Assembly (NCBI GenBank): GCA_003667245.1
Contig: RCNN01000018.1
Location: 95,668-159,667 of the forward strand
Origin: Heterostelium multicystogenum
Taxonomy: Eukaryota > Evosea > Eumycetozoa > Acytosteliales > Acytosteliaceae
Reading direction: 5' to 3'
Length of the DNA: 64,000 nt
The notes under the pieces are model-generated. The model was not told the DNA's origin, searched no databases, and saw nothing but the letters and a program-made list of their open reading frames with translations. The number at the start of each line of letters is the position of its first letter. Within the stretch, counting starts at the first letter, position 1. Below, piece by piece: positions 12,042 through 23,851 of this stretch. The position numbers and the translations under genes were made by a program.

Positions 12042-12300
12042 GAAATGTGGTTTGTGTCGGTGCCTAAAGAAATCGTCTTACTTTGAATTTCACGAATGAA
12101 GATAATATCATGTAATCAGAAGCGCCCGCCGTTAGGCTGAAGTTGACTTAAAGTTGACTTCGAAAAAATCGGTGGATTCAGAGTTACACTTGTAATTCTG
12201 ATGAAACAAAACAAATTCCTAAGTCTGATCATAAAGATCGGCTTACCGCCTAACGGACGCTTCGCAATTACCAACAAAACCCTTTTGTCGCGAAGTGTAA
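12042..12300 (+). ncRNA. Candidate structured RNA gene of unknown class
   Basis: A GC-richer island inside an AT-rich gap, with strong secondary structure. A long-range helix joins CCGTTAGGC (12129-12137) to GCCTAACGG (12248-12256) without mismatch. It is extended by GAAGCG (12119-12124) with CGCTTC (12258-12263) across a small internal loop. It encloses a hairpin at 12139-12161 (9 bp, two G-U pairs, loop TTAAA) and a hairpin at 12178-12201 (10 bp, one G-U pair, loop ACTT). A further hairpin, CTTCGC/GCGAAG with inner ACAAAA/TTTTGT, spans 12260-12295 and competes with the outer helix. A near-match to the DUSE box lies about 63 bases before the estimated 5' end, which is why I favour the plus strand. 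I do not recognise it as tRNA, U1-U6, SRP, U3 or RNase P. The ends are estimates. Confidence 0.5.
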
Positions 12301-12502
12301 TGAACAAAAAGATCACCATTTAATAAATCATTTAATAAATGGTAAAGACTTCCAATAACTTTGCAAAAGTACATTAATTTTTTAATTGTATAATTTTTAT
12401 TAGTTTTGTTTGTTAATATATAAATAAATAAAGTATAATGGAGAATGATTTGGCTTATTGTATATGTGTGGAATGTTATGGATTAGTAGTGAAGTTTTGT
12501 TT

Positions 12503-15500
12503 TTAATATCCACCTCTTGATGCAATTCCTCCTCTTGGCGCTGCTCCTCCACGAGCTGGCATACCACCTCTTGGTGCTGCTCCTCCTCTTGGCGCGACTC
12601 CTCCACGAGCTGGCATACCACCTCTTGGTGGTGCTCCTCCTGGTTGTGGGAGTCCTCCACGAGTTGATGTGGTAGTAGTTGGGGGTGCTCTTGCGGGTGG
12701 TGCATTGTTCTTCATAATTTGTAGGTAGTTTGATGGAACCTTACCCTTACGTCCACGGAGCTCAGCATCCCACCAATCTCCGGAAGATTGATCGATAACA
12801 GTGAGGATATCACCTTCTTTGAATGAGAGCTCCATTCCGGACTCAGCATCAAAGTCATAGAGAGCCTTAGCAGTAGGTTTAGCGGTGGATACACCTGGAG
12901 CAACTTTAGCGTTCATTGCTGGTCTGTAGATTGGAATGGAAACTACTGGTAATGCCTCTGGTGGAGTGATATTTGGAACAGTATCTGCTGGCAAACCATC
13001 GTTTGGTGCCAATACTTTGGTTCCTTTGATTGTGGTTTTCTGGCTTGACACCCTTCTCAAAGGTGATTTGACGCTCTTTACCTTTACCACCTTGCTTTGA
13101 AGCTTTGATAGGCAACACCGATGTTATTGTTATAGTTAACACGGACGGCCTTGTATGCCTTCATCAGAGTACCAATAAACTCGGTCTTTCTTCTGCACTC
13201 GAAACATTTGATCATGGTCTGTCATTGTCTTCACGATAACAAAACCATCAGCCCAACGGGATAACTCAACTGATACAATGTTGGTAAGGAGACAACGACG
13301 CTTTTGTACATAGATCCAAGGACGCTTCTTACGGTCCTCTTTATCTTTGTTCTTTTCGATTGCAATAAAAATAGAGTGCAACATCAGTTAGAATTAGAAC
13401 GCGACGTTGTGAACGTGAACGACGATCGTATTTGTTAACGGCGTGTGAGAACATCATTTTTTCAGCACCATTCTTTTGAACGACATCCTTCAATGGGAAG
13501 TTCTCACGGTAGTTGATATAGTCACCCTGGAATGGACGTTCGAGGGAGAGTCTACGACGCTCCTTGTTTGATTTGAGTGAATCATTTGCTGACTTCTGGA
13601 TGGAGTAGTAGTAGGACATCAAGGTGAAACGCAAGAAGAATCTCTGAAGCTTATTGGCATAGGTGAAAACCTTTCTCTCACGCAACTCCTCGAGGTTAAA
13701 GACTGTCTCTGGCGCACGAATGAAGATCTTTGTCTTACCCTTTGAAAATTGCTTTGGATCAAGATCCATCGATTTCAAGATGACTTCACAACCAGCCTCG
13801 AATCCACCTGTAAAGTTTGGCCAGGTTTCCTTGCAACAAACACGGTAACGGTAGAAGAACTTGTCATATGTCTGACGATAGGCATAACCAGCACGACGAA
13901 TACGTACATTTTCAAGTAAACCAAGATACTTGACTTGATGCATAACGAGTGAGGTATCAAAATCATTGGCACGCTTGTTTCCGTTTGGCTTGATACAACG
14001 AATGTAATGAGGTGTACAAGCAGAGAGAGCGCGGACGAGTGCTCCAATAGATTCCTTAATTTTGAAACCAGCAGTGGTTGGTTTCTTTTTATCTTTCTCA
14101 GCGTTAATCTCTGGGAACAACTGAGGAATAAGCTTGCTTGAGGTGCATGCGGCCAACTCTACCAAATCGTTGAAGAGCAAGTCCTTGTTTTTGTCAACAA
14201 AACCATCTGTGCAGTAATCGACATCACCTGCATAATGTTTGATGGTAAAGTTACGGGATGCTTGCTGAGTCGAGAGATAATGGGCATGTCCACCAAATGA
14301 CTCATTCATACGCTGAAGGAACTTGTCGTCATCTCCCTTTGGGAAGTTACAAACATCATCCAATACGGTGAGGATACCGGCTGGCTTCTTTGCGTCGATC
14401 AAGTCACAGCAAATCTTATTATTGAAGTAATCGATTTGCTCCCATTGGATTCCCTCAGCAAAGTACTCTTCTTGCTCTGTCTTGAGAGTGAGCTCAATGA
14501 AGATCTGCTGAAGACGCTCATTCACATAGTTGATTACCATTTGTTCGAATCCATTCTTCTCAAAGATTTCGAAACCATAGATATCAAGAATACCAATCAT
14601 GAGCGATGAAGAGTTTTTGCTTGTAACCAAGTGCAATATTGACACGACCAACAATCCAATCGAACAATCTGCTGTAGAGGGCTTTAGCCAAGGCATCACG
14701 AGAGTAGTATGCACCCTCAGAGTTTTGTGGGCAAGCATAGGTACTGACACGTGCACTTCTACCTTGAGTACCAGTTGAAATTGTACGATAGCACAATGCC
14801 TTTTCACATGATGCTACATCTGTTTGCATCAAAAATGCAAATGTCTCCAATGCTAAATTGATTACAATGTTAATTAAATTCATTTGTTGGTGATAGTCTT
14901 GTTGACTGCTTACATTTTCTTGAAGAAGTATCGATTTGGGCTTCATCCTTGTTGTTGTTCTTGAATCCAATATTACCAAGATTAAGCACAGCTGCAATGA
15001 GACGCCATACTTCTTTTTGATCCTGCTCATTTACTCCAATAACCTTCATGGCTTTGAGAACATCTTGAAACTCCTGTGAATCATCTACACCATCAACTGT
15101 ATAACATCCACTTGAACTCAAGTATTGATATTTATCTGGTGATTCCAATCTTAACTCATCTACAAACAAGAGATAATTAATATTTAAATTACAGAGAGTC
15201 AAGACAACCTATCTTAACCAATATTGACATACTCTTTAATTGGGCATTGGCACCAGCTAACAATTGGTAAAAAATATGGAAATTTCTTTCACCTTTAGTT
15301 TTGATAAACTACACGAGACTGTAGTTAGTTACGACAGATACGCGCATGAAAGAAGAGTAACTGTTAGCTAGTGTAAAATAGTGCCAAAGAATGATACATT
15401 ACTTTTTCTAATAAATAATTTGTTACTCTTCCACCTTCGGGGTCACCTTTACCGTCGAATTGGACTTCCATATATTTACCAAAACGCGATGAGTTGTTAT

Positions 15501-16040
15501 TACGAAGAGTTTTAGCATTTCCAAATGCTTCTAGCACTGGATTCGACTCTAGAATTACATCTTTAACTCTAGTTACATCTACACCTTTACCACTGACCGC
15601 GGCGATGTATTGCATGATCAGCTTGGCAGCTTCAGTCTTTACCGGCACCGGACTCACCAGAGATAATGACACACTGGCTTTGTCCCTCTGCATACATACT
15701 ACGATACATGTCGTCGGCGACAGCATAGACATGTGGTGCCAACTCATATCTAAACTTACCACGATACTCCAACAGATTTCTCTCAGAGTAGAGATTCTTA
15801 ATTTGCTTGAATGGATTAACTGAGATCAATACATTTCAATATATGTCTATTATAGGTATGTATGCATATGTATTATGGTATTAGTCATTATTCTTAGATT
15901 CAATGAATTGATTAAGGTGGATACATACATAGATGACATCAGCACTGTAACGCTTCTTTAAGTTATCAAGAATTGAATCATTTGCGATCTTTGACAACAT
16001 GACCATGTCATCAAACACCATGTTGACTTTTATAGGCCAT
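12503..16040 (-). CDS. Class I myosin heavy chain, long-tailed (motor-IQ-TH1-SH3-PRGG tail)
   Basis: About 1,060 residues across several introns; an actin-based motor that links membrane to cortical actin. The start MAYKSQHGV at 16040 matches amoeboid myosin I N-termini. Motor landmarks: P-loop GESGAGK at about 15650, switch and relay region LDIYGFEIF, actin-binding CIKPN. The TEDS position, 16 residues before DALAK, is Ser in [10 protein letters not shown], a PAK/MIHCK-type target, so the motor is probably switched on by a PAK kinase acting downstream of Rac/Cdc42. After one IQ-like segment come a basic TH1 membrane-binding tail, an SH3 domain ([19 protein letters not shown] ... WWDAEL) and a C-terminal run of PPRGG/PARGG repeats. 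At least nine single-base shifts break the frame, nearly all one extra base. Protein conservation across each break argues for sequence errors rather than decay. Confidence 0.88.
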
Positions 16041-17095
16041 TTTTAATTCGTATTATTGTTGTTTGTTTAAATAATTTTACACAAAATAGGATATGATATA
16101 CAACTAATAAAATTTATATAGTAATCAATCTATTAATATACTTTGCACACTTGGATAATCTCATCCCATTAGATACTTACTTATAGTTTTGTTTGCTAAT
16201 AAACTAGATGGGTGATGTATTATTAATAAACAATTCAACCTTTTAATAAATAATCTAATCTATCGATGTTACCAATTGTGAAGTTGGGATTTATTATTAT
16301 TTTGTTGGTTGGGTTTGGAGGGGGTTGAAGTTAATAAAGTGATGATACAATGTAAATAAATAAAATATTATTTTGTAGGTTGTTTGGTTGTTGCTAATAC
16401 TAATTATTATAGTAATCAATTATTATCCAAACAAACTTCTAAAACACTAAAACAATCTATTAAAAAAACATAATAATCATAAAAACAATTAATTTTTATT
16501 AACTACTAGATAGAGTTATTTATAGATATATGATTAATATAATAGAATAAATAAAATAACTAACTAGCTATTATTTAATAAATAAATAAGAAAATAAAAA
16601 GGATCAAATTGAGATTAAATTGATTGATTTGGTTTATTGTTTAGTTTGGTTCAAATTTTGTGTTGGATAGTTGTTCTTTCAAAAATGTTGTCTTTGACAA
16701 GACTTGCAATCACATTTTCACATAAATTTTTGAATCCATTTACAAAAATTTATTTGAAAAATGGGTGGGTTTTTTTGAGTAAAAAAATCAATCTTGCAAA
16801 TATTTTTTTGCAAACATGATTTAGTTGAAATTCAATGAATAAATATCAAATTAAGTTGAATCTATATTTAATAATAATTTTTGTGATAGTTTTATTATTA
16901 AGTTTATTGGTCAATAATAAACGACATATAATAATAATAATACAATTAAGTCGTACTGAAATTGTTCTCATTACTTTTACCCAAAAAATATATAAAAGAG
17001 AAAAAAGTTCCTAATTTAATTAATTTAATTTGTTTTCTTTTTTTTTTGTTTTTACAATTTGTTTATCGTTGGAAAGTGGCTAATCAAATGTCAAA
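16041..17095. other. Intergenic, myosin I promoter side
   Basis: About 1,050 bases of A/T-rich sequence upstream of the minus-strand myosin gene and downstream of the methyltransferase/BTB gene. There are long poly-T and poly-A tracts (for example 17035-17049). A 60-codon open frame at 16637-16819 is Phe/Lys/Asn-rich and shows no coding character. No RNA gene or repeat family was recognised. Confidence 0.65.
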
Positions 17096-19604
17096 CTAGA
17101 TAATGTCATAAAGGAATTCTTCATTGCAAAGAAGACATTTTCTTTTTACTTTGTGGATGTGGGTGGAATTATTATACGTTTGAAGTAATTGCAGCACTCT
17201 GATAAACAACTCACTATTAAGTCTTTGTCCAATTTGTTGGAATGATTCAGTTTTGGAAACAACATCAAAATTCTATTGTGGTCCAAACCAAAAAAAAAAA
17301 ACACAGTTAGTAACTCGGTTAAAATAGGTTATTAAGAGTGGATGATTAATTAATTTCACTACACCAAATTCGAAACCTGGTTTCTGATTTGGGATTTTGG
17401 TAACATGATTTTGTTTTGTGTGGGTAGTGGGTGCGTGAGACCATCTTACCTCAAAGATCTTTTCCATTGCAAGTGATTTAAGTTGAAGAGCATTATAATT
17501 GGAGCTAGCTTGCAAGAGAGATGCTACATTTGAGCAATCTAATTCCTTTGCTAAAAAAGTCTTCACAAAGGCTTTTCAGGCAATTTTCATTAAAATAATC
17601 TGATGCACACAGTAAATCCATAACATTGTCACTATTAATTATTGATTCCTCCCCACTAATTCCATAATATTTATAATTAGCAAAAAGAAGAATAAACTTT
17701 GTCATCTTGCACATACCTATAAACAAATTTAATATACTCCATAAAGATAGATAGATCAAATGGACCATGAATTTCTATCATGTCGCTGAAAGTCTCTTTC
17801 ATACCCGAGGTAAAGAATGATTTGAAGAACATGGATCTGGACTTTAGAATAAGTTTATGACAATGGATTTTTGCTTCTGTAAATGAGAAAAAGTTAGATG
17901 CTATATATAGTTGAAGTAGTTTTGTAACATACCCACTGACTGAAAGGGTAATGTCTGTCTTCAATGAAGAAGTCGACAGTTCCAATAGTTGTTGTTTTAA
18001 AGTCTGAATGGATTGTGATCGAAGAAGCTCAAAGTTCTTTTTTTGTTTTTTGCCCGTAATTAATAGCTTGTCTGTGTCATTATTGAAGTCCTTATAGAGA
18101 TCTTCTAATTTTAGACAATAGGAAATCAGCTCTGGTAATTCAAAATAATTCGCAATTTCTAAAATGTTAGATATTTGATTCTTAAATGACTCCACCTCTT
18201 TTGGATAGATAGCCTCTTTTGGTAGCCCTCCAGTATAGATATATTCCAGTACTTTTGACAAAAGAATTATAATCAAATTCCGAGGGTACTTCTACAACCT
18301 CCTGTTCCTCTATAGATGCAAAAGTACTTGGGGGCACGCATTCTAAAAAAATAGTTTATGAGCAAAGATCTTTTGTTCTTCTTTGAACAAAAATAGTAAA
18401 TTAGATTCCAATTCATTATTGATCAAGTTCCTAAAGGAAACCGATACTCCTTCGTCCGGTATTTTAATTTGTAATTTTCTCTCTATACCAATTCCAGCAT
18501 TACAATAAGTACAAAGAGTGTCTCAATCAAACAATATCATATCATACCTCTTTGAACAATAAAGTTTGCATGTGTTATTTCCTGTTCAGTTGGAATCTGT
18601 AGTTCAGAAAAGTGTACACCCATGAGAGTTGTCTTTGGTAACTTCTTTACCATTTTTTTTGATATTTTCTCAACCCATCCGATATTGGGACTATCAATAC
18701 ACCATCAGGAGCCAAATAATCTAAAATTATAGGAAACAATTCTTTTTGACAAGATGACCCAACATACTAAGATTTTTGATTAGAAATTTAGTACATTAAT
18801 GAAGTTTAAATAGTTTAGACATACTATTCTATCGTATAATATTTCATCCTTGTCTGGGAGAAAACAATTCCTAAGCTTAAACTGAACATTACTTAAATCG
18901 ATTCCTGATTTCTGAGTGAATTTGTTTAAATTGTTTCTACTAAAATTGTAAGATATCCTCTCTGATGTCCAAGCCATGACTAATTCCATATGGTCCAACT
19001 AAGTATCCTGCAATCTATAGTAACAAGTGTTAAACCAATTGTATGGCTCTATTGTAATTGTTACTTACACATGTAAAGTGACCACATCCACTACCTATAT
19101 CTAGGAATTTATGACCAGGTTTAATATCCAAATGAGCCAAACAATTGATATATATCTATATCATATGAAGGGGTAGAAGAGTAAGTAAAAGTAAAGATTA
19201 TTGGTAATGTAAGTTATTACATGTGGTGCAGATATATTAAATTCTAATCGACTAAATCTAATCTATTTAAATCAAATATAATGGACATCAATTAGTAATA
19301 GAGTTATATATAACATAAAATAGCATTATAAGTTACTGGTGAGTCATGATAGGCTTGATCGATCAGTTCAGGTGGTACAAAATCCCCTCTAGGTATGGTC
19401 AAGAGAGCATCAATCACTTCAGGATTGTCAATCTCATATTTAGTTTTTAATTTATTAATAAGCTCATCATTGGTAGCATAATTATTCTCAACTATAAATA
19501 TATTTTGTAAGTGTCAATCAACAATGAATGTGTAAACCAAGATATTAAACCATCTGTCAATCAAACCTACCAAATTGAGAAAAGAACTGTACATAATGAT
19601 CCAT
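17096..19604 (-). CDS. Protein-L-isoaspartate methyltransferase (PCMT-like) fused to two BTB domains
   Basis: Multi-exon, about 620 residues. Exon 1 (MDHYVQFFSQF, 19604-19571) splices into a PCMT N-terminus with NYATNDELINKL, IPRGDFVPP and the SAM-binding motif GHKFLDIGSGCGHFTC. This is followed by GYLVGPYGISHGLDI and a C-terminal PCMT segment near 18670-18900. A short intron near 18500-18545 leads into BTB 1 (LESNLLFLFKEEQKIFAHK ... VLEYIYTGGLPKEA). A helical linker follows, then BTB 2 (LKTDITLSVSG ... IHCHKLILKSRSMFFKSFF), a BACK-like region and a terminal KCLLCNEE motif. PCMT enzymes repair isoaspartyl damage; the PCMTD branch in animals is coupled to ubiquitin ligases, and BTB domains recruit Cullin 3. 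This suggests a damage-recognising ubiquitin adaptor. At least three frame breaks in T or A runs need correction. Confidence 0.72.
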
Positions 19605-20284
19605 GTTTTTTATAAATATTAATTATATATATTCAAATAGATAAAATTAAATTATTTGTTTAGTAATAATTATAATATATATATGTATATGTTCAATGCT
19701 TTTTTTTAAAAAAGTGTAACATAACACACTCTTACTTTAATTAATGTCTCATGCTAATGTTACTGGTAGTTTATTAAATAATAATATTTAATATTTTTAT
19801 TTTTAATTAACAACAACATGTTATTGATATTATCAGGTGTGTTGTTGTTTGTACTCACCATTTAGGTATTTATTTTTAAAATCGATATCTTTATCAATGG
19901 TTAACATTCATTGATTTATTAAAAATTTAATTTAATTCATTGTAATTTGTGTTGCAAAGCAAGTATAAAACAACTTCTCAAAACTTTAAGAAATATACAA
20001 TATTGATATCAAATTATATTCTAAATGAGTATATTAGATATTAATTTTTAATGATTGCTTTGATATGTTTGTATTATTATTATTATTAATTATTAGATAT
20101 ATATTGTGATAGGTGTGTTGGATATTGTTATAATTAGGTTCAATTCTTTTGTGAGGTAGTTTTTGCTTTTAACTTTGATGCTTGGGAATCTTATTTTTAA
20201 AAATAAGAGATTTTAAGAAAAATAAACACAACCCTTTGAAGGAACTTACCTTTCGTAATATAAAACATATATATTTAATAGTCT
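19605..20284. promoter_or_regulatory. Divergent intergenic region
   Basis: About 680 bases between the methyltransferase/BTB gene (minus) and the TRPC4AP-like gene (plus), so it holds both promoters. It is AT-rich with TTATTA repeats near 20075. A short dyad, CTTATTTTTAAAAATAAGA, lies near 20188-20206. No recognisable operator or RNA gene. Confidence 0.5.
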
Positions 20285-22906
20285 ATGTACAGAGTTCAAA
20301 ATGAAAAGCATATCAATGATCGTTTATTCATGTGTGAGATAGGCAGAGTAACTAGATCCTATAGTCGTCTACCCAACTCACCAGATGTTCTCGCTCAACT
20401 TTCTGGTAAAACCAAAAGGACACTAGAAATACTCATGAAACTAAAAGAAAAGCTATAGAGCTAAAAAATATACCAACGGTATGTATGCATTCAAATATAG
20501 ATAAGATCGACTTGAGAAGGTATTTTGTACTTATTTGAGATGATGTTAATATGTTTAGATCATGACTTTGCTTGAAGATCTTAAGTTGCTCATTGTGATC
20601 AATGAGAAGATGCTGTTGGAGTTGGTGTCTCTGCATGGTCATTTCTTGCTTGTCGATATCCTGTTGAGTTTAGATACACTCAGCAGAAGCAGCAACAAAA
20701 GGGGTCAAAAACACTGTGATTCGATCATCTGGGGCGGCACTTAATCAATTGAATACCCATGATATCCTCTCAAAGATATACTCAATCATCACCGACATAT
20801 CGTCAATACCACATATTCGCCAATGGGTAGTCAAAAACGACGAACTGATGAATCACTTCTTTCATTCCCTGCCACGATGTTGCACCACTCTACACCACAA
20901 TCACAGGATTCATCGTAATGTTTACTTCTCGATCAATCTCATGACATAAGTTAACACATTACACTTTGAACCAAACACAGGAAGTTATATTTAACCCGGA
21001 TACAGAGATATATGATCTAAGAAAGGTTCGCAACCTCTACAAGTTGATATCAGACTTTTCAAGTGTCAGGCTGTTCCTTTTCCTTAAAACCATATCTGGC
21101 TATATCTATGCACCGGATCCATTTGAAAGCCCCTACACTACGAAAATCCATCGAGATGAGAAGCAATATAAATCATCTTTTTCTACATTAATCAATGTAT
21201 GTATACCACCCACCATCATAGTGATGGTATAAATGATTTGTATCAATTTTTAAAAATGAATACTAATGAATAATATAGCACTATTGTTAAACTCACCAAA
21301 ATTCTTAGAAGAAACTATGCTTGTTATTAAGGAAATCAAACAGATCCAACATGGGTATCACCATCGTTGAGAAAAGGTGGAGGTATAGCTTCGAATGAAA
21401 GCGATTGGGAAAACTTGGACAGTGTGGCTCGATTGAATTTTACAGACTTCCAACTCCAACACATCATTGAAAACTTAAACATTCAGTCTCAAATGGCGGA
21501 AGGGCAAACACCCTATAATTTTTTCTGTTCGAATATTCCGAGCGTCATATCAATCTGATATACTGACCATTTTGTGTGGAATAACAAATGGTCCACGTAA
21601 AATAGAGGTGCTCACCAGGTTTGAAATCATTAGGTTTTCTAGATATACTCCACAAAATCATGACCGGTATTGATTGGAGTAAATCTCATTCAGACACTGA
21701 AGAGTATGTACAATACTTTCTTTTAAACGATATCATACTATTCTCAATAATACTCATATCAATCTTTGTACTCCAAAGTCAATTAAATAGAGTAAATCCA
21801 CATTATGCTAAGAAGATTCATCTTCTTAGAATTCTATTCTTATATTTTGATACTGAAAATGTTGCCTTTAACGAAAATAGTCTGCTCATTTCACGTCACG
21901 AAAAGAATGTTATCAATGGTTTGGAGTCGCCAAAAGCAGGTGAAAGATATTGGATTCAAACAATATACAACTCCTACTTGGCCAGTAAAACTGCTGACAA
22001 TGAGAAAAATATTTTTAACTGGATGCATTCAAAGCTTCATTCAAAATTCCAAACTGTAAAACTAGACAATTTTTAGCAGACCAAGGACTCATACATTCAA
22101 TGTTTAAACGAATTATTGGAAAAATAATCTAACCTTAAGTCAATCCAATTTCGAACGCTTGGTGATTTAAAAATATGAGAGTAAGCTCTATCATATTCTC
22201 AATCAACTTTGTTTGGATAGCAAGGAATCTTTCGATCGATTGAAAGAGGCAATCGTTTCTAATGTTGGCTATGCTAATATTTTCATTCGTGACATATTAT
22301 TAAGTCATTTACACTGTATTAATAACAATCTGTTAGTTCCTGTAGGTATAGGAAATAATTAATTCAGTACAGTAATTTATATTGACAATCCAATCTTCAC
22401 AATCTCTAGAATACAGATTATGTATTATTCGATTTTTGCTTTAATTCCAAGAGATCATTTATACTGGAGCACCTTATAGCCAATTTAACTCTTGATAATT
22501 TCAGTTTTTCAAAAGTATGACATATTAATTTTATTCTATTATCAAACACGATATTAATAGCATTTATTTTAAACTTTAGATATATGTTGTGTAAATACTT
22601 TCTTGATATTCCTTATATATTCAAAGATGACTGGACAATTTTGATGAAACATTAAATGTAATACATATATATTTAAAATAGATATAATATATTTACTAAT
22701 ATTTATCATTTAGATAATTGAAGAAATCGATAGTAGAACTTATGGTTTTTTATCTAAATTATTGGAGCTATATACAGTTTGGAAAGAGTGCTATACATCA
22801 TGTTCAAGCGATGTTTTCAATTTCGAATACACATCAAGGGATGAAATTCCAAGTTTTCTCAGACATTGTTGATTTTTTAATGACCAAATATAGTGATAAA
22901 TTGTAA
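20285..22906 (+). CDS. TRPC4AP (TRUSS)-like helical-repeat protein, fragmented frame
   Basis: A multi-exon gene of about 750 residues, near the length of vertebrate TRPC4AP, with frame breaks between exons. Similar landmarks appear in the same order as in TRPC4AP: a GFLDILHKIMTGIDWSKS segment, then KIHLLRILFLYFDTENVAFN, then ERYWIQTIYNSYLASKTADNE. These are followed by LNQLCLDSKESFDRLKEAI and a C-terminal GFLSKLLELYTVWKECY. I compared these by memory of the human protein, so the assignment is moderate. TRPC4AP is a substrate receptor of a CUL4-DDB1 ubiquitin ligase and a signalling scaffold. I chose the ATG at 20285-20287 because it opens the first coding-like exon (MYRVQNEKHINDRLFM); an upstream exon is possible. 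The region near 20870-20970 is poorly resolved. Confidence 0.5.
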
Positions 22907-23139
22907 ACTTGCAATATTAAAAAATGATCATCAAAGAATTTAGATCAAAAATTTCAATCGAAAAATTTTTTTTGAACTGGAAAATCATAAAACCTTTAGT
23001 GTAGAAGTTTATCTAATTATAGATTTTGTATCGATTATAAATAAATGAAATACAATGTGTTTGATCATTAACAATCAATTCTCTATTTATTTCCTTCTAT
23101 TTATATAAAATAATTTATTTTATTAGTAAAACACAAAAG

Positions 23140-23851
23140 ATGAGAGCAGTTAAATTTGTAGTTGTTGGAGATGGTGCAGTAGGAAAAACATGTTATTAAA
23201 TTAGTTACTCAACCAATTCTTTCCCAGGAGAATATATTCCAGTATGTTTTATAATCTAAAATATCAAAGCTCTCTACTAACCAAATTATATAGACTGTTT
23301 TTGATAATTTTTGTGCAAATGCTATGGTAGATGGAAAACCATATAATATAGGACTATGGGATACTGCTGGCCAAGAAGATTATGATCGTCTTCGTCCTCT
23401 ATCATATCCACAAACCGATGTCTTTTTTAGTTTGTTATTCAGTAATTTCCCCTTCTTCTTTTTGAAAATGTCTCGGTAAAGGTAAGTTAGCAACTAATTA
23501 AAAAAATTCCAAATGTAGTCAGTATGTTTAATCAAATCTTTATTTTCATAGTGGGCACCAAGAAATTAAACATCATGCTCCAAATGTTCCAATTCTATTG
23601 ATCGGTACTAAAATTGATATGAGAGAAGATAAAGAAACACTAGATCGTTTAAGAGAAAAAGAAACTACAACCAATCACCTATGAACAAGGTTTGGTAAAA
23701 ATGAAAGAGATCGATGCTTCGAAATACATGGAGTGTTTCAGCTCTTACACAAAAAGGTTTAAAACAAATCTTTGACGAAGGTGTTAGATTAGCTATAGCC
23801 CCACCTCCAAGAATGAAACCCAAGAAATCATCTGGATGTTTAATCTTGTAA
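23140..23851 (+). CDS. Rac-family small GTPase
   Basis: About 195 residues in three exons (introns near 23240-23294 and 23481-23552). All G boxes are visible: GDGAVGKT (P-loop), FPGEYIPT with the switch I Thr, [22 protein letters not shown] (switch II, the classic Rac sequence), GTKIDMRED and an ECSALTQK-type G5. The C-terminus ends [10 protein letters not shown], a basic stretch plus a CaaX box ending in Leu, predicting geranylgeranylation and membrane attachment. It is a molecular switch for actin remodelling, and its likely effectors include PAK kinases. Six or so single-base changes interrupt the frame: TGTTATTAAATT in the P-loop helix, extra T in the DVF run, and others around 23465, 23556, 23660 and 23728. 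Residues on both sides remain Rac-like, so I treat it as one gene with sequence errors; a recent pseudogene is the alternative. Confidence 0.85.

Noticed and set aside
12225..12250. CGGCTTA in the island, reminiscent of the conserved CR-V core of bacterial RNase P RNA
   Set aside because: No CR-I partner or P4-type pairing is visible, and eukaryotic CR-V lacks this core; the match is too short.
12116..12319. A 67-codon minus-strand open frame over the folded island
   Set aside because: No family resemblance, and the helices explain the sequence better.
16637..16819. 60-codon plus-strand open frame upstream of myosin
   Set aside because: Low-complexity translation with no conserved feature.
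23140..23851. Rac gene as a processed pseudogene
   Set aside because: It retains introns, and every break can be explained by single-base changes with intact protein motifs; not excluded, but less likely than sequence error.
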